Assembly (NCBI RefSeq): GCF_000151315.2 | Contig: NW_011887296.1 | Coordinates: 23,687 to 87,686, forward strand | Length of the DNA stretch: 64,000 bases | Direction: 5' to 3' | DNA from: Capsaspora owczarzaki ATCC 30864 | Lineage: Eukaryota > Opisthokonta > Filasterea | Shown: piece by piece, positions 1 through 13,549 of the stretch | How the letters are laid out: each line of letters opens with the position of its first letter | Position numbering within the stretch: position 1 is the stretch's first letter | Translations under genes and position numbers: made by a program | The notes under the pieces: model-generated | What the model was told of the DNA's origin: nothing | Database searches by the model: none | Seen by the model: the letters and a program-made list of their open reading frames with translations, nothing else

Positions 1-1190
1 ACAAAATTGTGCTGTTGAGGTGCGAAACATGCACACAAAAGGTGGAGGCGCTGGCCGAATCGACAACCTACCTTGGTATGTGGCAGCGTGTCGCTCTCGC
101 AAGAAAAAAGGACGAGCTTGGATGGCTAAAAAAAAGCAAAAGCAAACGCAAAAAACAAAAAACAAAAATTCGAATGTCAGGGCACGCATCGCCGACCACA
201 TCACACCGCCCCCGGCAACATCGGCTTGCACGTACAGTAGCCCATGAAGGCCATGGCGCCGAACGCAAACACTTGGACGGAGAACTGGATGATGGAAATC
301 ATGTTGTAAATACCATCGGAAGTGTGTGGCTGATCATAAAAGATTGTGCCCAAGAGAATGTCCATGAAAATGACACGCAGAAAGCGCGCGGTCAAGTAGC
401 TACGATCACGTCGCTTCTGCTCCCAGAATCGATCGCAGAGCACCAAAAAGTTGTGCCAAGCCGAGTTCACAAAGCGCACGGGTGTCCGGTTGAGCTCGTG
501 TGGCTGAGCTTCTTGCGCGCCATCTTGGGATGACAGCAGGCGCTCCTGGGCCAGGGTCGATTTGCGATAGTTGTCTGCAAAGAAGGACGGGGTTACTTCC
601 GGTCCTTCGACGGTCTTGTGGGCTTTGCCCGTGCCAGGACCCGTCACATTGACTGTGTCGAAAGGAGACGGTGTTGACAAGTACCACAAGCACGCGACAC
701 ACGTTTTCAAAAACCACCGATCAGTCCATGCAACGCAACCAAAGTTCAAGGCACTAAAAAGTGAACAAAACAAAGCCTTACTAATATAGTCAGCAGGATT
801 GGTGCCCACGACATACTTGAAACCCAAGTTTTGAAAGTACGGAATGGCCTCGCGAATTTCGCCCAAATAGACAACCTCGCCGGCAACGAGCAACAAGAGT
901 CGGTTGAACAGGTTGAAGACATCGGTGCTTGGCTGATGGATGGTGCACACAATGCTGCGGCCGCGGTCTGCAATCCTGCGCACGACACTCATGACTTCGA
1001 ACGAAGTGGCCGAGTCGAGGCCAGTGGTTGGCTCGTCAAGGAAGAGCACGCGACAGTCCGTGATCAACTCGATACCAATGTTGACGCGCTTTGCCTGGCC
1101 GCCCGAAATGCCGCGAACGGTGACGCTTCCGATGATCGTGTCGGCGCAGGTCTCCAAACCAAGTTCTGAGATGACAACGGAAACCTAGCC

Positions 1191-1248
<58 letters not shown>

Positions 1249-2238
1249 AAAAGAGGCATGGGACATTTCACAGCAACAGCAAGTTCAAGTCGTTGAGCGA
1301 GTGAGGTGGGGTTGCATTGGGCAATGATGATGAAAAAAGGAGAAAAAAAAAAAACAAAGCACAATTCCATCTACAAACAATGACAACACGCATACCCGAT
1401 TTTCTCGCTGCTCGGCGGAGGTCGAGGCCGGGAGACGAAGACGCGCAGTGTACGTGAGGAGCTCGCGCACAGTGAGAGTGCCCAGAAGCGTGTCGGTTTG
1501 CTCGACATACCCAATCATGCGCTTGAGCTCCTTGGACATGGGTCGGCCGTTGTACTGGAGCTCGCCTTCAATGATGCCAGACTCCTTGCGGCCGGCCAGG
1601 ACATCGAGCAGGGTGGATTTGCCCGCGCCTGACGGGCCCATCAGCGCTGTGAGGGTGCCTGGGCGAATGACGCCCGAAACCTCCTTGAGCAGCGTCTTCT
1701 TGGTGACTTCCGGCTTTGGGAATCCTCGCAGCGACAGGCCCTTGAGCTTTTCCAGCAGGGTGAGCTTGCGAGCGGGCACAGTGACCGTGTACGAGACGTT
1801 AACGAATCTGCGGATGGAAGATCAGGTTGCGACACAGTGAGTTGTCTCAGCCGTGTTCTTTTTGTTTCATTGGTCGCCTTTGATAGTTTTTTTTTCTTCT
1901 GACTTGCGTGGACGCGGACAGCAATGTTGACTGCGCTGGCACACAAACCTCAATGGACCAAACAATTCAAAACCAAACGTTCGCTCGTTCGATTTGTCGA
2001 ATGGGTCGTCGATCCCACTCACTCAGAGCGCAAGCACGAATCCCCCAGACAAGTCCAAGAGCAAGCAGGGGTGGAACGGCAGGCCAAAAACTTACGAGAC
2101 CACGACTGGCTCGTCATCGTCGGACGTGAGGTGGACGGCCAGCGAACCAGAGTCCGAAGCCGACGCGGCGGGATGCGAATCGGCGGGCTTGGCGTGGTGT
2201 ATCTCGGCGCCCGCAACAACGCCAGCCCCGTTGGGCTT

Positions 2239-2276
<38 letters not shown>

Positions 2277-2407
2277 CGTCTGTGCCTGCGTCTGTGACTG
2301 TGCTCGTGCTGGTGTCCACGTCGTGGCTGCTGCGGGTGGCGGTCGCAAACGACGTGCGCATCTCGTCCAGCGACGAACTCGGCGCGGTTCCCAGCGAATT
2401 CCCGCCA

Positions 2408-2442
<35 letters not shown>

Positions 2443-2526
2443 AGCCGAAGCTCCGGTGGTAGAGTCGTTGCCACTCTGCGCGGAATGTCCCTGCGCAATC
2501 GGCGTCAGCTCAATGTCGCTCATCAT
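1..2526 (-). CDS. ABCG-family ABC transporter (3' part outside window)
   Basis: Exons read on the minus strand: 2526-2096, 1807-1396, 1184-782, 652-236, probably a short one near 103-80, then the left edge. Phases join cleanly. The N-terminal ~144 residues are low-complexity (GA and GT dipeptide runs). An ATP-binding domain follows, with Walker A GPSGAGKS, signature GISGGQAKRVNIG and Walker B LFLDEPTTGLDS, and then the first membrane segments (FLRVIFMDILLGTIFYD). The order nucleotide-binding domain then membrane domain defines ABCG. The GQAKR variant of the signature is familiar from amoebozoan ABCG proteins. Such proteins export lipids or small molecules across the plasma or organelle membrane; the substrate cannot be told. 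The window ends within the first membrane domain, so half-size versus full-size is undecided. The start ATG at 2526 has a second ATG directly after it. Confidence 0.88.
1194..1244. repeat. (GA)n microsatellite in ABCG intron
   Basis: About 25 GA units. On the minus (sense) strand this is a CT tract just before the 3' splice site at 1185, so it probably serves as the polypyrimidine tract. Confidence 0.9.
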
Positions 2527-3248
2527 CGACAAACTCGAACGATGGGAACCGAGATTAAAAAAAAAAAAAAAAAAAAAAAGGACTGGGATTTTTTTTTTTT
2601 CGTTTTTTTTTTTTTTTTCGTTTTTTTTTTTTTTTTTCGTTTTTTTCCTTTGGGTTTGTGGGAAATGCATTCACGTTCAATTCACAATTCACAGTGGCGG
2701 CGGTACTGCGATTCACCAAACAAGCAATGCCGATATAAATCCTCCTTCAGGATTTTGTTGCAGAGGGGGGGTGGTGGGAGAGATGTGGCCAAAGCAGGGA
2801 CTGACGCATTCGAAGGGACGGGGGGAACTTTGGAAGAAGCATCCGACGTGGGTGCACCCGAGCGCTCGGCAGCCAAGGCACAATTCACAAGGACGTGCTC
2901 GGAGCTGAAATTAGCTTTTGAGATCTTGTCGAGTGCGAACATGTCTTTTGGGGAACTTTTAACATTTAGAAGCAAGGTTTGTGTGGGGGAAAAACTCTTA
3001 TTTATGTGGGGAAGATTTATAATTCCCACTGAAGAAAGAAAAAATACACACCAACACAGAGAAGAAGCACGAAATTCTCATGTCGTCAAAAAGGAGAAGG
3101 AGGGGGGGGGGAGCACAAAGAATATAAAAACAAAAATGAAAAAACAGGCAAATCAAAGACAGAATGGTGCAGTCAACAAAAAGACAAAAAAAAAACTAGA
3201 AAGCATGCAAGCTTGGACTCGAACAAGAACCACCCAGCAGCGAGCTCA
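2527..3248. other. Intergenic: ABCG 5' side and ABCA 3' side
   Basis: No gene is seen. Positions 2557-2578 are an A run. Positions 2590-2648 are four T runs broken by single C or CG. Long reading frames crossing this stretch on both strands are translations of low-complexity DNA. The ABCG promoter and the ABCA 3' UTR should lie here. Confidence 0.7.
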
Positions 3249-6200
3249 TCACTCGAGCTCAACGTCGTGCGTCTGCGAGGCAAACGACAAGAAGATCTGC
3301 TCGAGACTCGTTTGGGAGAGCGAGTAATCAATCAATTGGAGCGAGGCGCGGTTTTCTTCCATTGCACCGAAAACGCTGGCGAGCTTGAGGTTTTGAGCGC
3401 TGACCTCGTAGCGGACCATGCCGTTGTGTTCCTCGATGAACTTGCAGCCGCCCTCGCCAAACGTGTTGGTCACGAACGTCTTGACAGGAGCAGTGTCGGC
3501 GCGGGGATTGATCTTGATCATCAAATCATAGCCGGTGCCGTAGCGGGACTTGAGGTGCTGGGGAGAGCCCAGGCAACGGAACTTGCCACCGACCATGATG
3601 CCAAGACGCGTACACAAGGCCTCGCACTCTTCCATCGAATGAGAGGTGAGCACAATGCAGCGGTTGTCTGTCATAATGTTGGAAATGACATTCCACAGGA
3701 AGCGGCGGGCCTTGGGATCCATGCCGGTCGTCGGCTCGTCGAGGAAGATGATCGGCGGGTCGCCAATCAGCGCCACGGCGGTGGACAGCTTGCGCTTGTT
3801 GCCGCCAGAGTATGTGCCGCACGGGCGCTCTGCAAAGCGAGTCAGCTCGAGCTTGTCCACCCAGGCCTTCACGATGCGAGGGATGTCGCGTTCGTCCAAA
3901 CCACGCAGACGCGCGTACAGCGAGAGGACCTCGGTGCCGGTCAGATTGTCGAGAATACCATCAAACTGCGGGCAGTAGCCAATGCGACGACGCGCATCCA
4001 GAATGTCAGACAGAATCGAGTAGCCAGTCAGGAAGGCGTCGCCAGAGGTCACGCCGAGCTCGCCAGTCAGCATCTTGAAGGTGGTCGTCTTGCCGGCGCC
4101 GTTCACGCCAAGGAGGCCAAAGCACTGGTTCTTGGGGATACCGACAGTAAGACCGTCGACCGCAACCTTGCTACGCCCGTGCGACGCAGGGTAGACCTTG
4201 GAAAGATCCATGATACGAATAACATCGCCGTTCGCAGAATTGCCCTCGAGGACGCGCTTGCGCTCGGCAAGCACGTCTTCGTCTTCCTTGGCAGACAGCA
4301 GCTGCATCGTGTCGCCGTTGTTGGCCTGCGCGAGCCGCTCTTGCTTTTCGCGACGAGCAATGAGCTTCTTGCGCTGACGCTGTGCGCGGATGCCATCAAA
4401 CATGAACACGCGGTACTCAATGGCCAGCAGCATGAGGAAGAAGAAGATGCCCATAAAGAACATAAAGACAATGTTGCGGCCAGCGACGTTCCAGTCGAGC
4501 GGGTTTAGCTTTGGCTGGAAGCCACCAGATTCAATGGACAGGGCAGAGTTGTAACCAACATCCATCGTGCCTCGACCGAACGCGTAAATGGGGAAGACGA
4601 GGAAGAGCCACTTCAAAACGTCGTTGACGTCTTCAGCCGTCTCCAGGATTTCGAGAATCCACGTCGTAATCACGCAGCCGAGACCGAGAATAATGTTGAC
4701 GAGAATCAGCACAACGTACGCAGTCGTGGTCGTGTTGAACAGGAAGCTCACGCAGTAGACAAACGGAATGACCGCCCAGCCGTAGAACAGGAAGAGCATG
4801 GCAATGCCTCCAAAGCTGTCGCCAGTGTACTGAGGCATGTTGAAGACGGCCAAGACCACCCAGATGATGACCACAGGCACGCAAAAGTTGATCAAATCCC
4901 AGAGGAAGGAGCCAAGCCAGTAGGAGAGGAGATCAGCACCAGCAAGGACTTGGAGGTGCTTGGCATCCACAATGCGCTCTTGCACAATCAGCGAGACGAA
5001 CGAACCAGCCAGGAAGGACATGCCAAAGATCAGCTCGATCGCAACAGTGAATTCAATGCCTGCCTTGCGCGTGTTCAGGTCCTGCTCCTGCGGGGTGGGT
5101 GGCAACGGCACGTTGCGGGCACGGATGGTGCGGCCGGGAACGGCGGCTGTCAACGCAGCGCTGTCGTACATGTTGACAAGGGCGGGCAAGATGTGAATCG
5201 CATCGGGCACGAAATGCAGCACGCCCGTCACGTTGCTGACGCCGACAAAGACCGAGATGGAGCCAACACTGAGGAAGCGGTTGCGAACTTCATTGTACGA
5301 TCCGAGCAGGGCTGCCGTCATGTTGCTGGTCGGAGACCAAATGCCACCCAAGGCACCAACAGTCGTGTCCAGTTCAGTGATAAAGTCGACGTTGAGCGGA
5401 TTGCTGGGATCCGAGCTGTTAAAGTACACATTCGCCTCAGCAGTCGAAGGGAGCACGGACGCCATGTTAAAGTTGATTGCAGGCTTCGTGCCCGCGCTCG
5501 GGATGGACTTGCCGATACCCATGGCAAGAATGGCAAAGACGACGGGAACGAGCAGTTGGGAGATGATGGCGCGCTTGTCGCGGCGAGAGTGGTTGACGCG
5601 CTTCAAGAACATGGCCTTGAGGTGCTGAACGCGAAGTGCAGGTCCAGTGATGAGCGGGTGGCGCGGGCGCGTATCGGCATCGACAGCAGAGAAATCAATG
5701 GTGGAATGTCCGGCGGATGCGGCGGAGAGATGTGCGTGGGAAGCATCAGTGCCAAGCGGGGCCATGGAGGATGGCAGCGAGTGAGGGCCGCTGTGCTCTT
5801 CCTCCTCGCGATCGTGGGCGCTCTCTTGCTTGTCAGCGTCGTGTCCAACACGCAAAAACACTTCTTCCATGGTGGTGACGGACACACCGTACGTCGAAAT
5901 GCCAATCTTTTCCTTGTTGTCGTCCAGGGCGTTGAAGAGGGCTGGGAAGGAGGTTGCGGACTCGCGCGGCAGGATGAAGCTGAGCTCGGTACCAACATCA
6001 TTTTCGACACGGGCGTGCGGAATGTACGACTGCACAAGCTTGGTCACAGCAGCAGAGTCGCAGTGGGGCTCCTTGGCGGCAATCATGTGGTAGCCAACAC
6101 CGTAGCGAGCCTTCAGGAAGAGCGACGAGCCAACGCACTGAACACGGCCATGCGCCATGATCGCAACGCGATCACCAAGCAGATCGGCCTCGTCCATAAA

Positions 6201-8487
6201 GTGAGTCGTGAGAATGATCGTGCGGCCCTTCTTGTGCTTGAGAATGAGCTCCCAGGTCGCGCGGCGGGCATGAGGGTCCATGCCGGCAGTCGGCTCGTCG
6301 AGCATGACAATCTTGGATCCACCCACAAACGCGATGGCGACGGACAGACGACGCTTCATGCCGCCAGAGAGCGTGCGCGCAGGCTCGTTGCGCTTGTCGG
6401 TCAGGTTGAGGTCGGTAATCATCGAGTCCACTTCGGCCTCAACGGCACTCTCGTCCAAGCCTTTGACGCGGCAGAAGAAGCGCAAGTGCTCGGCCACAGT
6501 CAGGTTATCAAACAAGACGTCAAACTGAGGGCACAGGCCAAGCGAACGGCGAACGCCCTCAATGTCCGTAACAACAGAGCAGCCGCCGACAAAGGCATCG
6601 CCAGAGGACGGCGCGTACAAGCCGGTGAGAATCGACATGAGCGTGGTCTTGCCAGCGCCATTGTGGCCGAGCAGGGAGGTGACCTGGTTCTCGTACATGG
6701 TGACGGAGAGACCATCGATGGCCAGCTTTTTGCCTTCATCAAAGACCTTGACAAGATTGCGGGCGTCAATGCCGGGAACGAGGCCTTCCGGGGCAGGCTC
6801 AATGGCATCGATCGAGCCATCATCGGTGCGTTTGGTAGCCGAGGCGTGTACAACAGTCTGGCGTCCAGTCCAGTAGGAGGCGTGAAGGAAAAAGTGCCAG
6901 GGCTTGGGCACACCGTAGCGGCCAGGGCGCACGTTGTCGAGGTACCAAGTGAGCACGAGGTAGAGCAGCGTGTCAATCGCAAACATGCCAAACACATCCG
7001 CCATGCAGAAAGAGTCGGTCGTTGAGGCAGACTCGTTCACGTTGCTCCAGGTCGCGCCAATGCCACGCTCTTCCCATTGCGAAATGGTCTTGCCGCCAAT
7101 GCCGATCGCAGAAGGCACGAGAAGCGAAATGCCCATCTTGGCAGTGCGCGTGAGATCATCGTAGCGCTCGGGATCAGCGACGAACATGTACGGAACGTAG
7201 AGAATAAAGTACAGAACGCCAGAAGCGGCCGAAGCGACGTTGGCACGCGAGAAGAAGGTGGACACCAAAAAGCAGTAGGCCAGCGTGGACGTGCCGGCCA
7301 TCAGGAAGAAGATGAACATGAGGCCGCCGTCAGAGTTTTCGGTAATGTTCGCGCCCTTGCAAATGATGGTCATGAAAATGACCGAGATGAACATGAAGCC
7401 AAAGGACGTGATTGCCCAGGCAGCCCAGCCGGTGCGGAGAGAGATGCCCATCATGCGCAAAGCCTCGCGAAGGCGGCGCTCCTTTTCGGTGACAATGTCC
7501 TTGACGACCATCGAGGCCGTGTAAATCCAAGACAAGACCATGAACAGGGAAAGGAAGAAGCCGATGGAGCGACCAAACCGGTTGTCCTCGTACTGCGGGT
7601 ACGGGTATTGCTGAATGTTCAGAGGCATGTTGGTGCCCGCGCCAAGCGACAGGAACTGAATGATGGCATTGTCCAGCGAAGCTTGGACAGTCAAAAAGCC
7701 GCTCCTGTAGTAAACGACCTCTTCCCAAGGGCCGTTCGCGCCGCCGACGGGTCCCGGAAGCGTGCGATCAGTGTCAGGGGTGCATTCAGAGCACATGGAG
7801 ATTGAGTATGAGATGCCAGCCTTGAAGGAGCCGTCGGGATTCAGGTCGTCAAAGGTGATGGAGGCGCCGATTTTGGAACCTAGTACGTCTCGGGCGACAT
7901 CGACCATCGCCGCATAATTTGGGAACGGTAGGAAGATGTTGTAGTTTTGCAAACTTGGCGGCAACGTCGGTGTCAAGCTGGCATTCCAAGAAGCCATGAG
8001 AGCGTCGGCTGTGTTGGTTCAAAGCAGGAGTTGAAAAGGGGGTGGGGCGAGAGAGAAACAAACGAAAAAAAAAATGCAAGAGTCAGTACGTGATTAGCAA
8101 GCAGAAAGTCGACAAAAAATAATCAAAACGGCCTTACTATAAGTGTTGGAAGGGGCATAGGCAATTCGGATTTGTTGGCCACCAGCACCAAGGAAGGTCA
8201 AGAGCGCAGGGAGGCCAATGGTGTTGACGGGGAAGTGCTCTGCACGAAACGAAACCATCGGGAAAGTGAGCCTTTTTGCGAATGGTGTTGGTAAAACCCC
8301 ACAGCACTCAGACATTGAACAAATGCAACAAACCTTCGGGAATGACCTCATTGGTCAAGGCTTGACGAACACCGGCAGCGATGGCAAAGAAGACGATCGG
8401 GACGAGGATTTCAAAGATGCAGCCGCATCGTCGGTACTTGAGCGTGAGATTCTTGCGAATCAGCAATTCAAGATGCGACTTGACCAT
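3249..8487 (-). CDS. ABCA-family full-length ABC transporter
   Basis: Exons: 8487-8334, 8239-8138, 8008-3249; 1671 residues. The first exon carries the N-terminal membrane anchor (FEILVPIVFFAIAAGV), followed by a large lumenal or extracellular loop and a first membrane block. The first ATPase domain (near residue 530) has Walker A GHNGAGKTT, signature LSGGMKRRLSV and Walker B MLDEPTAGMD. A second lumenal loop and membrane block follow. The second ATPase domain has GVNGAGKTT, YSGGNKRKLS and FLDEPTTGMD. Both sites look catalytically intact. This two-by-two layout is typical of ABCA lipid transporters, and 1671 residues suits the shorter members of the family. It lies in the same orientation as the ABCG gene, with about 0.7 kb between them. 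The substrate is probably a lipid, by family inference only. Confidence 0.95.
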
Positions 8488-9006
8488 GGTTTTGAGTGGA
8501 GGGTTGGAGGGTTGGGGATTCCAGCTAGCTCCAGACGATTGCAGCGAGTGACGGACGATCGAAACAGGGAATTGGTTGTTTTTGGGTGTTTTTGAAGTTG
8601 ATCTGCCAATCCGTGATACGACAAACAAGCGATGAAACAATGATTCTTGGTTAGCGAAAAAGGTGTTTTTCCAACTGCTCAGATCGAGTGATAGTAGGAT
8701 GGGGGGGGGTTGGAATGTGCGCGCGCTCTTTGTGTTGTGATGGAATGGGAAACAAACAGCCAGACAGACAGACAGACAGACAGACGGGATATGGATTTTG
8801 CTTGTTGTCTGGCAATGGTCATGATAGAGCGATCAGCAGTAGATAGAAAGAAAGAGAGAGAATGAGAGATGTGTGGGGTTGGGGTGCCATTGCGTGGGAG
8901 TGAGGAAGCCAAGGCGGGAGAAGCGTGATTGGTTGCAGCTGTCGTCCTCACTCGTCCTCCTCGCGTCAGAGTGCAAGCCAAGCCCGGTGTGCCTTGTTGG
9001 CCTCTG

Positions 9007-9048
<42 letters not shown>

Positions 9049-10773
9049 TCCTTTCTTGCCCCGGTCGGCCTCCTTCGTTTGCGTAACGTGCTTCGACGGA
9101 ACTGACGCCTCAGTGCTCTGAACTCGTTCACTGGACCGCCTTCGCTTCTTCCATCATGCGGCACTCGGCGACTGGCCGTTGGAACAGCTTTTGCTCATCC
9201 TGCCCCCTTTTGCACTGCTGCTCTGCTCTGACTCTGGTGGTGGTGGTGGTGGTGGTGGTGGGGCGTGATGCGTTTCGATGGAGGTCGACTTGGCGAATCC
9301 AATGCAGTTGGCGCGCGTTGTTGCTTCCTTCCACACCCCTTTGCAGACAAGCACCGCGAGTGTCTCTCTTCGCTTGTCTCACTCTGCTGCATGGGTTGGA
9401 CGACTGCAGCGCGTTCTCTTTTGCAGCGTGGTTGCCAGCAGCGCGGGGACTCGAGGCGCCGAAATTAAAAAAATCCAAAAAATAAAAATAAAAAATAAAA
9501 ATAAAATAAAATAAAAATAAAATAAAAACGTTGCGGTTTCGGCTCTTAAAGTCGCTCGCTCGCTCACACTCTCGTGCTCGCCACAGCCAGACTGCCGCGC
9601 TGCCTCCCATTTCGACGGGCGCGTGCTTAGAAGGAGAGGGAAGACCTGCATCAAACGCGAGGACGCCACCCGAGTCCCCGTCGTTGCGCAGTTGCAGAAC
9701 GAGCGAGAGTGACACACAAGAAACGAGCTCTCAAACCGCCCAAAAAAAAAAATCAATTCGGCTTTTGGCGTTTGGCTTGGGGAAATCCCCCAAAAGCAAA
9801 AATCAAGCAAAAGGAAGGAAGAAAATCGTTCCACAGTTTGGTTGGTTGTTGGCCTCAACCTTCGCTCAGGACAGCGGTGGGGTGAGGTTGTGCAATAACG
9901 AGACAGAGGGATGAAGATCAGATAAAGATGATGATGAAGGTGATGAAAGTGAAATCGAGTGATGGTCGCTTACAGATTGAAGAAAAGAAAAAGAAAAAGA
10001 AAGAAAGAAACGAAAGAAACGAAAAGAACAAAGAGTGAGGTGGGCGAAAACGGGCGTTCAGCCGACTTGTTTAAAAACCATCCGAAAAATAACCATAACA
10101 ATTGGGTGAAAAAATAAAATAAAAAGACAAGAAAACCACAACAAATGCCCAAATGGAGGAAGCGAAACAAGAAAAAAGCAGGGTGGTGAGAAGCAACGGG
10201 GGAACAAGTGGGCTTTGATGACGAAAGGCTCGATCAACCAACCCACACACCACACCGCTAGTCGAGCATTCCATCTCACTGCTCGCTTCACACCTCATCG
10301 CACCACAGACTCGAGATCACACAATCGTACTGTACAGTATGGAGATGACGCCTGTGGAAAAGCCATTTGCCAAACGGATGCAGAGAGGGGAAACAAGACA
10401 CATGTTTACTGATTGTAAATGTAAATCTCGAATGGACAACTACAAAAAAAAAATCACGGAGAACACATGCAGGTAGGGAGGAAGAAACTCCCTAACGTGT
10501 GACAAGAACACTTAAAAAAAAAATCAAACCGCAAAATACAAGAAGAAGAAGAAGAAAATTTGACTCGAGTCTGGAGGACGGGAGAAAATTGAAAATCAAA
10601 GTGATGGATTGCATCTTTTCGACCAGGAAAGATCTCGTGACACTCTTTCTCCAAGCTTGGAGACATACGAGTGGTCGCTGAAGACCCGTAACGAAGATCG
10701 TAAGTCGAACGACGGCAGGAATAGGGTTCTAACGAAAGGAAGGGAAAGGGAAGGAAGAATGGAAGCAAAAATC
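8488..10773. other. Intergenic, 2.3 kb, low complexity
   Basis: No supported gene. It holds a CAGA tract (8759-8784), a (CT)n tract (9010-9045), a GGT tract near 9236-9260, an A/T-only stretch of AAAAT-type units (9466-9527) and purine runs near 9975-10035. Reading frames here are short, repeat-derived and lack recognisable domains. The ABCA promoter lies at the left end and the DEP-gene 3' UTR at the right end. Confidence 0.65.
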
Positions 10774-13465
10774 TCAATGGCCAATCATGCGTTCGTGCTG
10801 CGCAAGCATGCCATCGAGCAAGCTCTCCTGTCAACCCAAGGTCCACACACACATCCACACAAAGGAAGAGCAGCGTGCACATCAGTGAGTTATCCAAACC
10901 AGTGAAACGCCAACCATCACGGTATTCAACAGAAACAAGAAGCAAAACGCGCCGAGAAAAAGCAAAGGCACTAAACGACCAACGCCCAACTCACCTCCTC
11001 AAACACAAACAGGCTGGACTCGTTCAAAGCCTTGTGCTTGACAAGACCGCCAATCAGAGACAGCGCGGTTCGGTGCTTCTCTTCGCCGGGGAGCACGAGC
11101 GCACGAAGGTACGCCGGGCCAAGAAGGCTCTTCTCGACAAACTTGCGTGCGTCCTTGCGCGTTTCAAGACGCACATTCGCCATGAGCCAGTTGACAAGCT
11201 CGTCACCTGCAAGCACACACAAAGAGGAGGCATGAGGAATGTATGACAAGCGGATTTTAAACGTTCAATAAAAGCAACAAGCGAACGAGCAAAAGACCGA
11301 AACGCTCCTTTACCTCGAAGAGAAGGAGGCAGATCTGCCGACAACCAGGGCCGCTCCTTGATTTCAACGCCAGTGTCGGGATCGAGCAGCGCACGGACAA
11401 TCGCAGGAACGTTGCGAGGATCGAGGGGGGTTCGGCGGAAAGGGTAGACGATGGCCGCTTCGTTGGCGAGATCCAAGTTGAAGCCGGGCGTCGGAGATGG
11501 AGCGCGAGACGATGCCGCGGACGTGGCAGTCGAGTTGCCCAGCGAGAATGGGACGTCGTACTGGCGTGGCGACAGCGGTGGCGATAGTGCGGGCAGCATG
11601 GAGGGAGAGGCCATGGGAGACAGGACTGGCGATGTGAAGGGCGAGGCTCCCAACGGCGTCATGGCAGGCGTCATGCCGGGCGATCGGGGAGGAAGTGGCG
11701 GGGCTTTGCATGCAGCCACAGTAAGCGTTGCCTCGCTCTGCTGCTGATGATGATGATGATGTTGGTGATGATGATGATGATGATGATGATGCTGCTCCTG
11801 GTGATGGCCTGGAACAGAGCTGGACGGGCGAGAGGACAGTATGCCGCGCACTGTGCTCAGCTTGTTCGAGATGCCGTGTGTGAACGAAGCAAAACGGTTG
11901 GCAGGAGGAGGTGACAAGGATCGCGTGGAAAATGCAGGCGGCGCTGTCTCGTCGGGCGATGCCCAGGTGGCAGTGTAAGGTGGCGGTGGTGCAGGCAGTG
12001 CTGCGCGAGCTTGCGGACTGACGATGAGCGGCATGATGGGATTGGGGTTTGGCGCAACAACAAGGCTGTCGTCGTCAGCAGCTGCGAGTGGTACGATGGG
12101 ATTGGGGTTTGGTGCCACCAGGTCGTCATCGTCACCGTGGCGGTCATTCAAGTACTGATTGAGAAGGGAAGTCACTTCGTGGTACTCACTGGATTGGCGG
12201 TCGGAAGGGGCCATGTTCTTCTTGTCGCTGGGCGTGGATTCGTTCGAAGGGGGTGATGCGCACTGACGATCATGCTGCTGCGGAATGGCGTCGCACACGG
12301 TGGCGTAGAGGTTGGCCTCATCTTCAACATCATTGTTGCGGCTGGCGACGACTTGCGAGGGCCGCATCACAGTTGAGCCTGGTGTCTCGCGATCGGATCT
12401 TGAAGTTGGGGACGAGGAGGCATTATCGCGCACTGCTTGAACGAATGCCGGTGCGTGATGGTTTTTGCTTGAACTTGGAACGATGGGTGCCGATCGGAGC
12501 GGAAGCGGTGGAGGACGCTGTGCGTCGTGACTAGCTCCGCCGCTGAGTCCCGTCGGATGCGCGGACTGCATACCTGAGCCCGTGGCTGCTGCAGACGTCA
12601 TCAGTCTGGCCTGAGCCTCGAATGTAAGAGCCGCGACGGGGCTGCCAGAATTGTGCGCGCGTTCGCTCAGATCGTGCGTCTCCTGCTGCTGCCGCTGCTG
12701 CTGTTGCCCGCCAGCATGCTGCAGCATTGAGGTTGATGCTTGGGGCGCCGGTTTGTTGCCAGGACGCGGCGGCAGTGCGCATTGCGGGGCTGCTGGCGGG
12801 CACGTGCCGGCAGGGTCGTCCAATGAGGCGGGCGTCTTGCGCATCGTGTGGGCCGGTTTCGGCGGTCGTGGCGGGGCTTCCTGCCGTTGATGCAGCGATG
12901 GCTGGGTGCTCCCAGGGGTGCTTGCGTTGGCCTCGTCTGAGCGACTTGGAGCATTAGCGGCGCTGGCCGCGTGGGCTGCAGCATACGCCGCATAAGCAGC
13001 GGCGGGTGTAGTGAGGCCGTGTGCGGCGTGTGGTTTGCTCACGAGGAGGGCGGCAGCCTCGTCCCTGCTTGTCACTGTATTCATGCCGCTGCCCATGCTT
13101 CGAGAGCCGCTGATCGTGTAAGGTGTGCTGTTATTGTTGTTGTTGTTGTTGCTGTTGTAGTCGAGCATTGTGAGGGTCGTCATGCTCGAGTTGAGCGATC
13201 GGCTTGTGCGGGGCGGTGCGAGCGGTGGGCAGTCATCACCCAGCGAGCTAACACTGCTCCTGCTGCTGCTGTTGCTGCTATTGCTGCTGCTATAGTTGCT
13301 GCTGCAGTTGCTGTTGCTGCTGCTACTATTGCTGTTGATGGCATTGAGCGACCGCTGCAGCTCGTGCGACGTGCGGCGGCCCAGCGTTGCTCGTGATGGC
13401 ACAGGGGGCGGAATGCGGTGTGACATTTGAACTCGTGTCTCCCCTTCCTCGTCGTCCTTGCGCAT
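10774..13465 (-). CDS. Proline-rich DEP-domain protein
   Basis: Exons: 13465-11314, 11206-10995, 10827-10774; 805 residues. Most of the chain is disordered: Ser/Asn-rich tracts, a His-rich run coded near 11745-11800, and several SH3-type proline motifs (PPPVPSR, PPRPPKP, PPPLPLRS, PPLPPRSPG). A DEP domain occupies roughly residues 690-785: LLDPDTGVEIKERPWLSAD, then GDELVNWL across the first splice junction, ending ESSLFVFEE. The last exon adds a short helical tail. DEP domains bind membranes or GPCR/RGS partners. With SH3-binding motifs this suggests a signalling adaptor, which is inference. The start at 13465 lies immediately downstream of a (GA)n tract in sense; a second in-frame ATG at 13426 is equally possible. 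No orthologue was recognised. Confidence 0.8.
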
Positions 13466-13470
13466 CTGCC

Positions 13471-13473
<3 letters not shown>

Positions 13474-13546
<73 letters not shown>
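13474..13546. repeat. (CT)n microsatellite
   Basis: About 36 uninterrupted CT units just upstream of the DEP-protein start codon. On the sense strand it reads GA. Confidence 0.95.

Positions 13547-13549
<3 letters not shown>

Noticed and set aside
3213-4508. 431-codon plus-strand open frame
   Set aside because: Also antisense to the ABCA second ATPase domain; no start context or domain.
4950-7025. 691-codon plus-strand open frame opposite the ABCA gene
   Set aside because: It is the antisense shadow of a GC-rich ABCA exon with intact ATPase motifs on the minus strand. Its translation is polar, repeat-free nonsense with no domain.
9128-9715. Long minus-strand frames between ABCA and the DEP gene
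   Set aside because: They are built from poly-proline/histidine and Phe/Ile runs produced by GGT and AAAAT repeats; no domain and no splice-consistent model.
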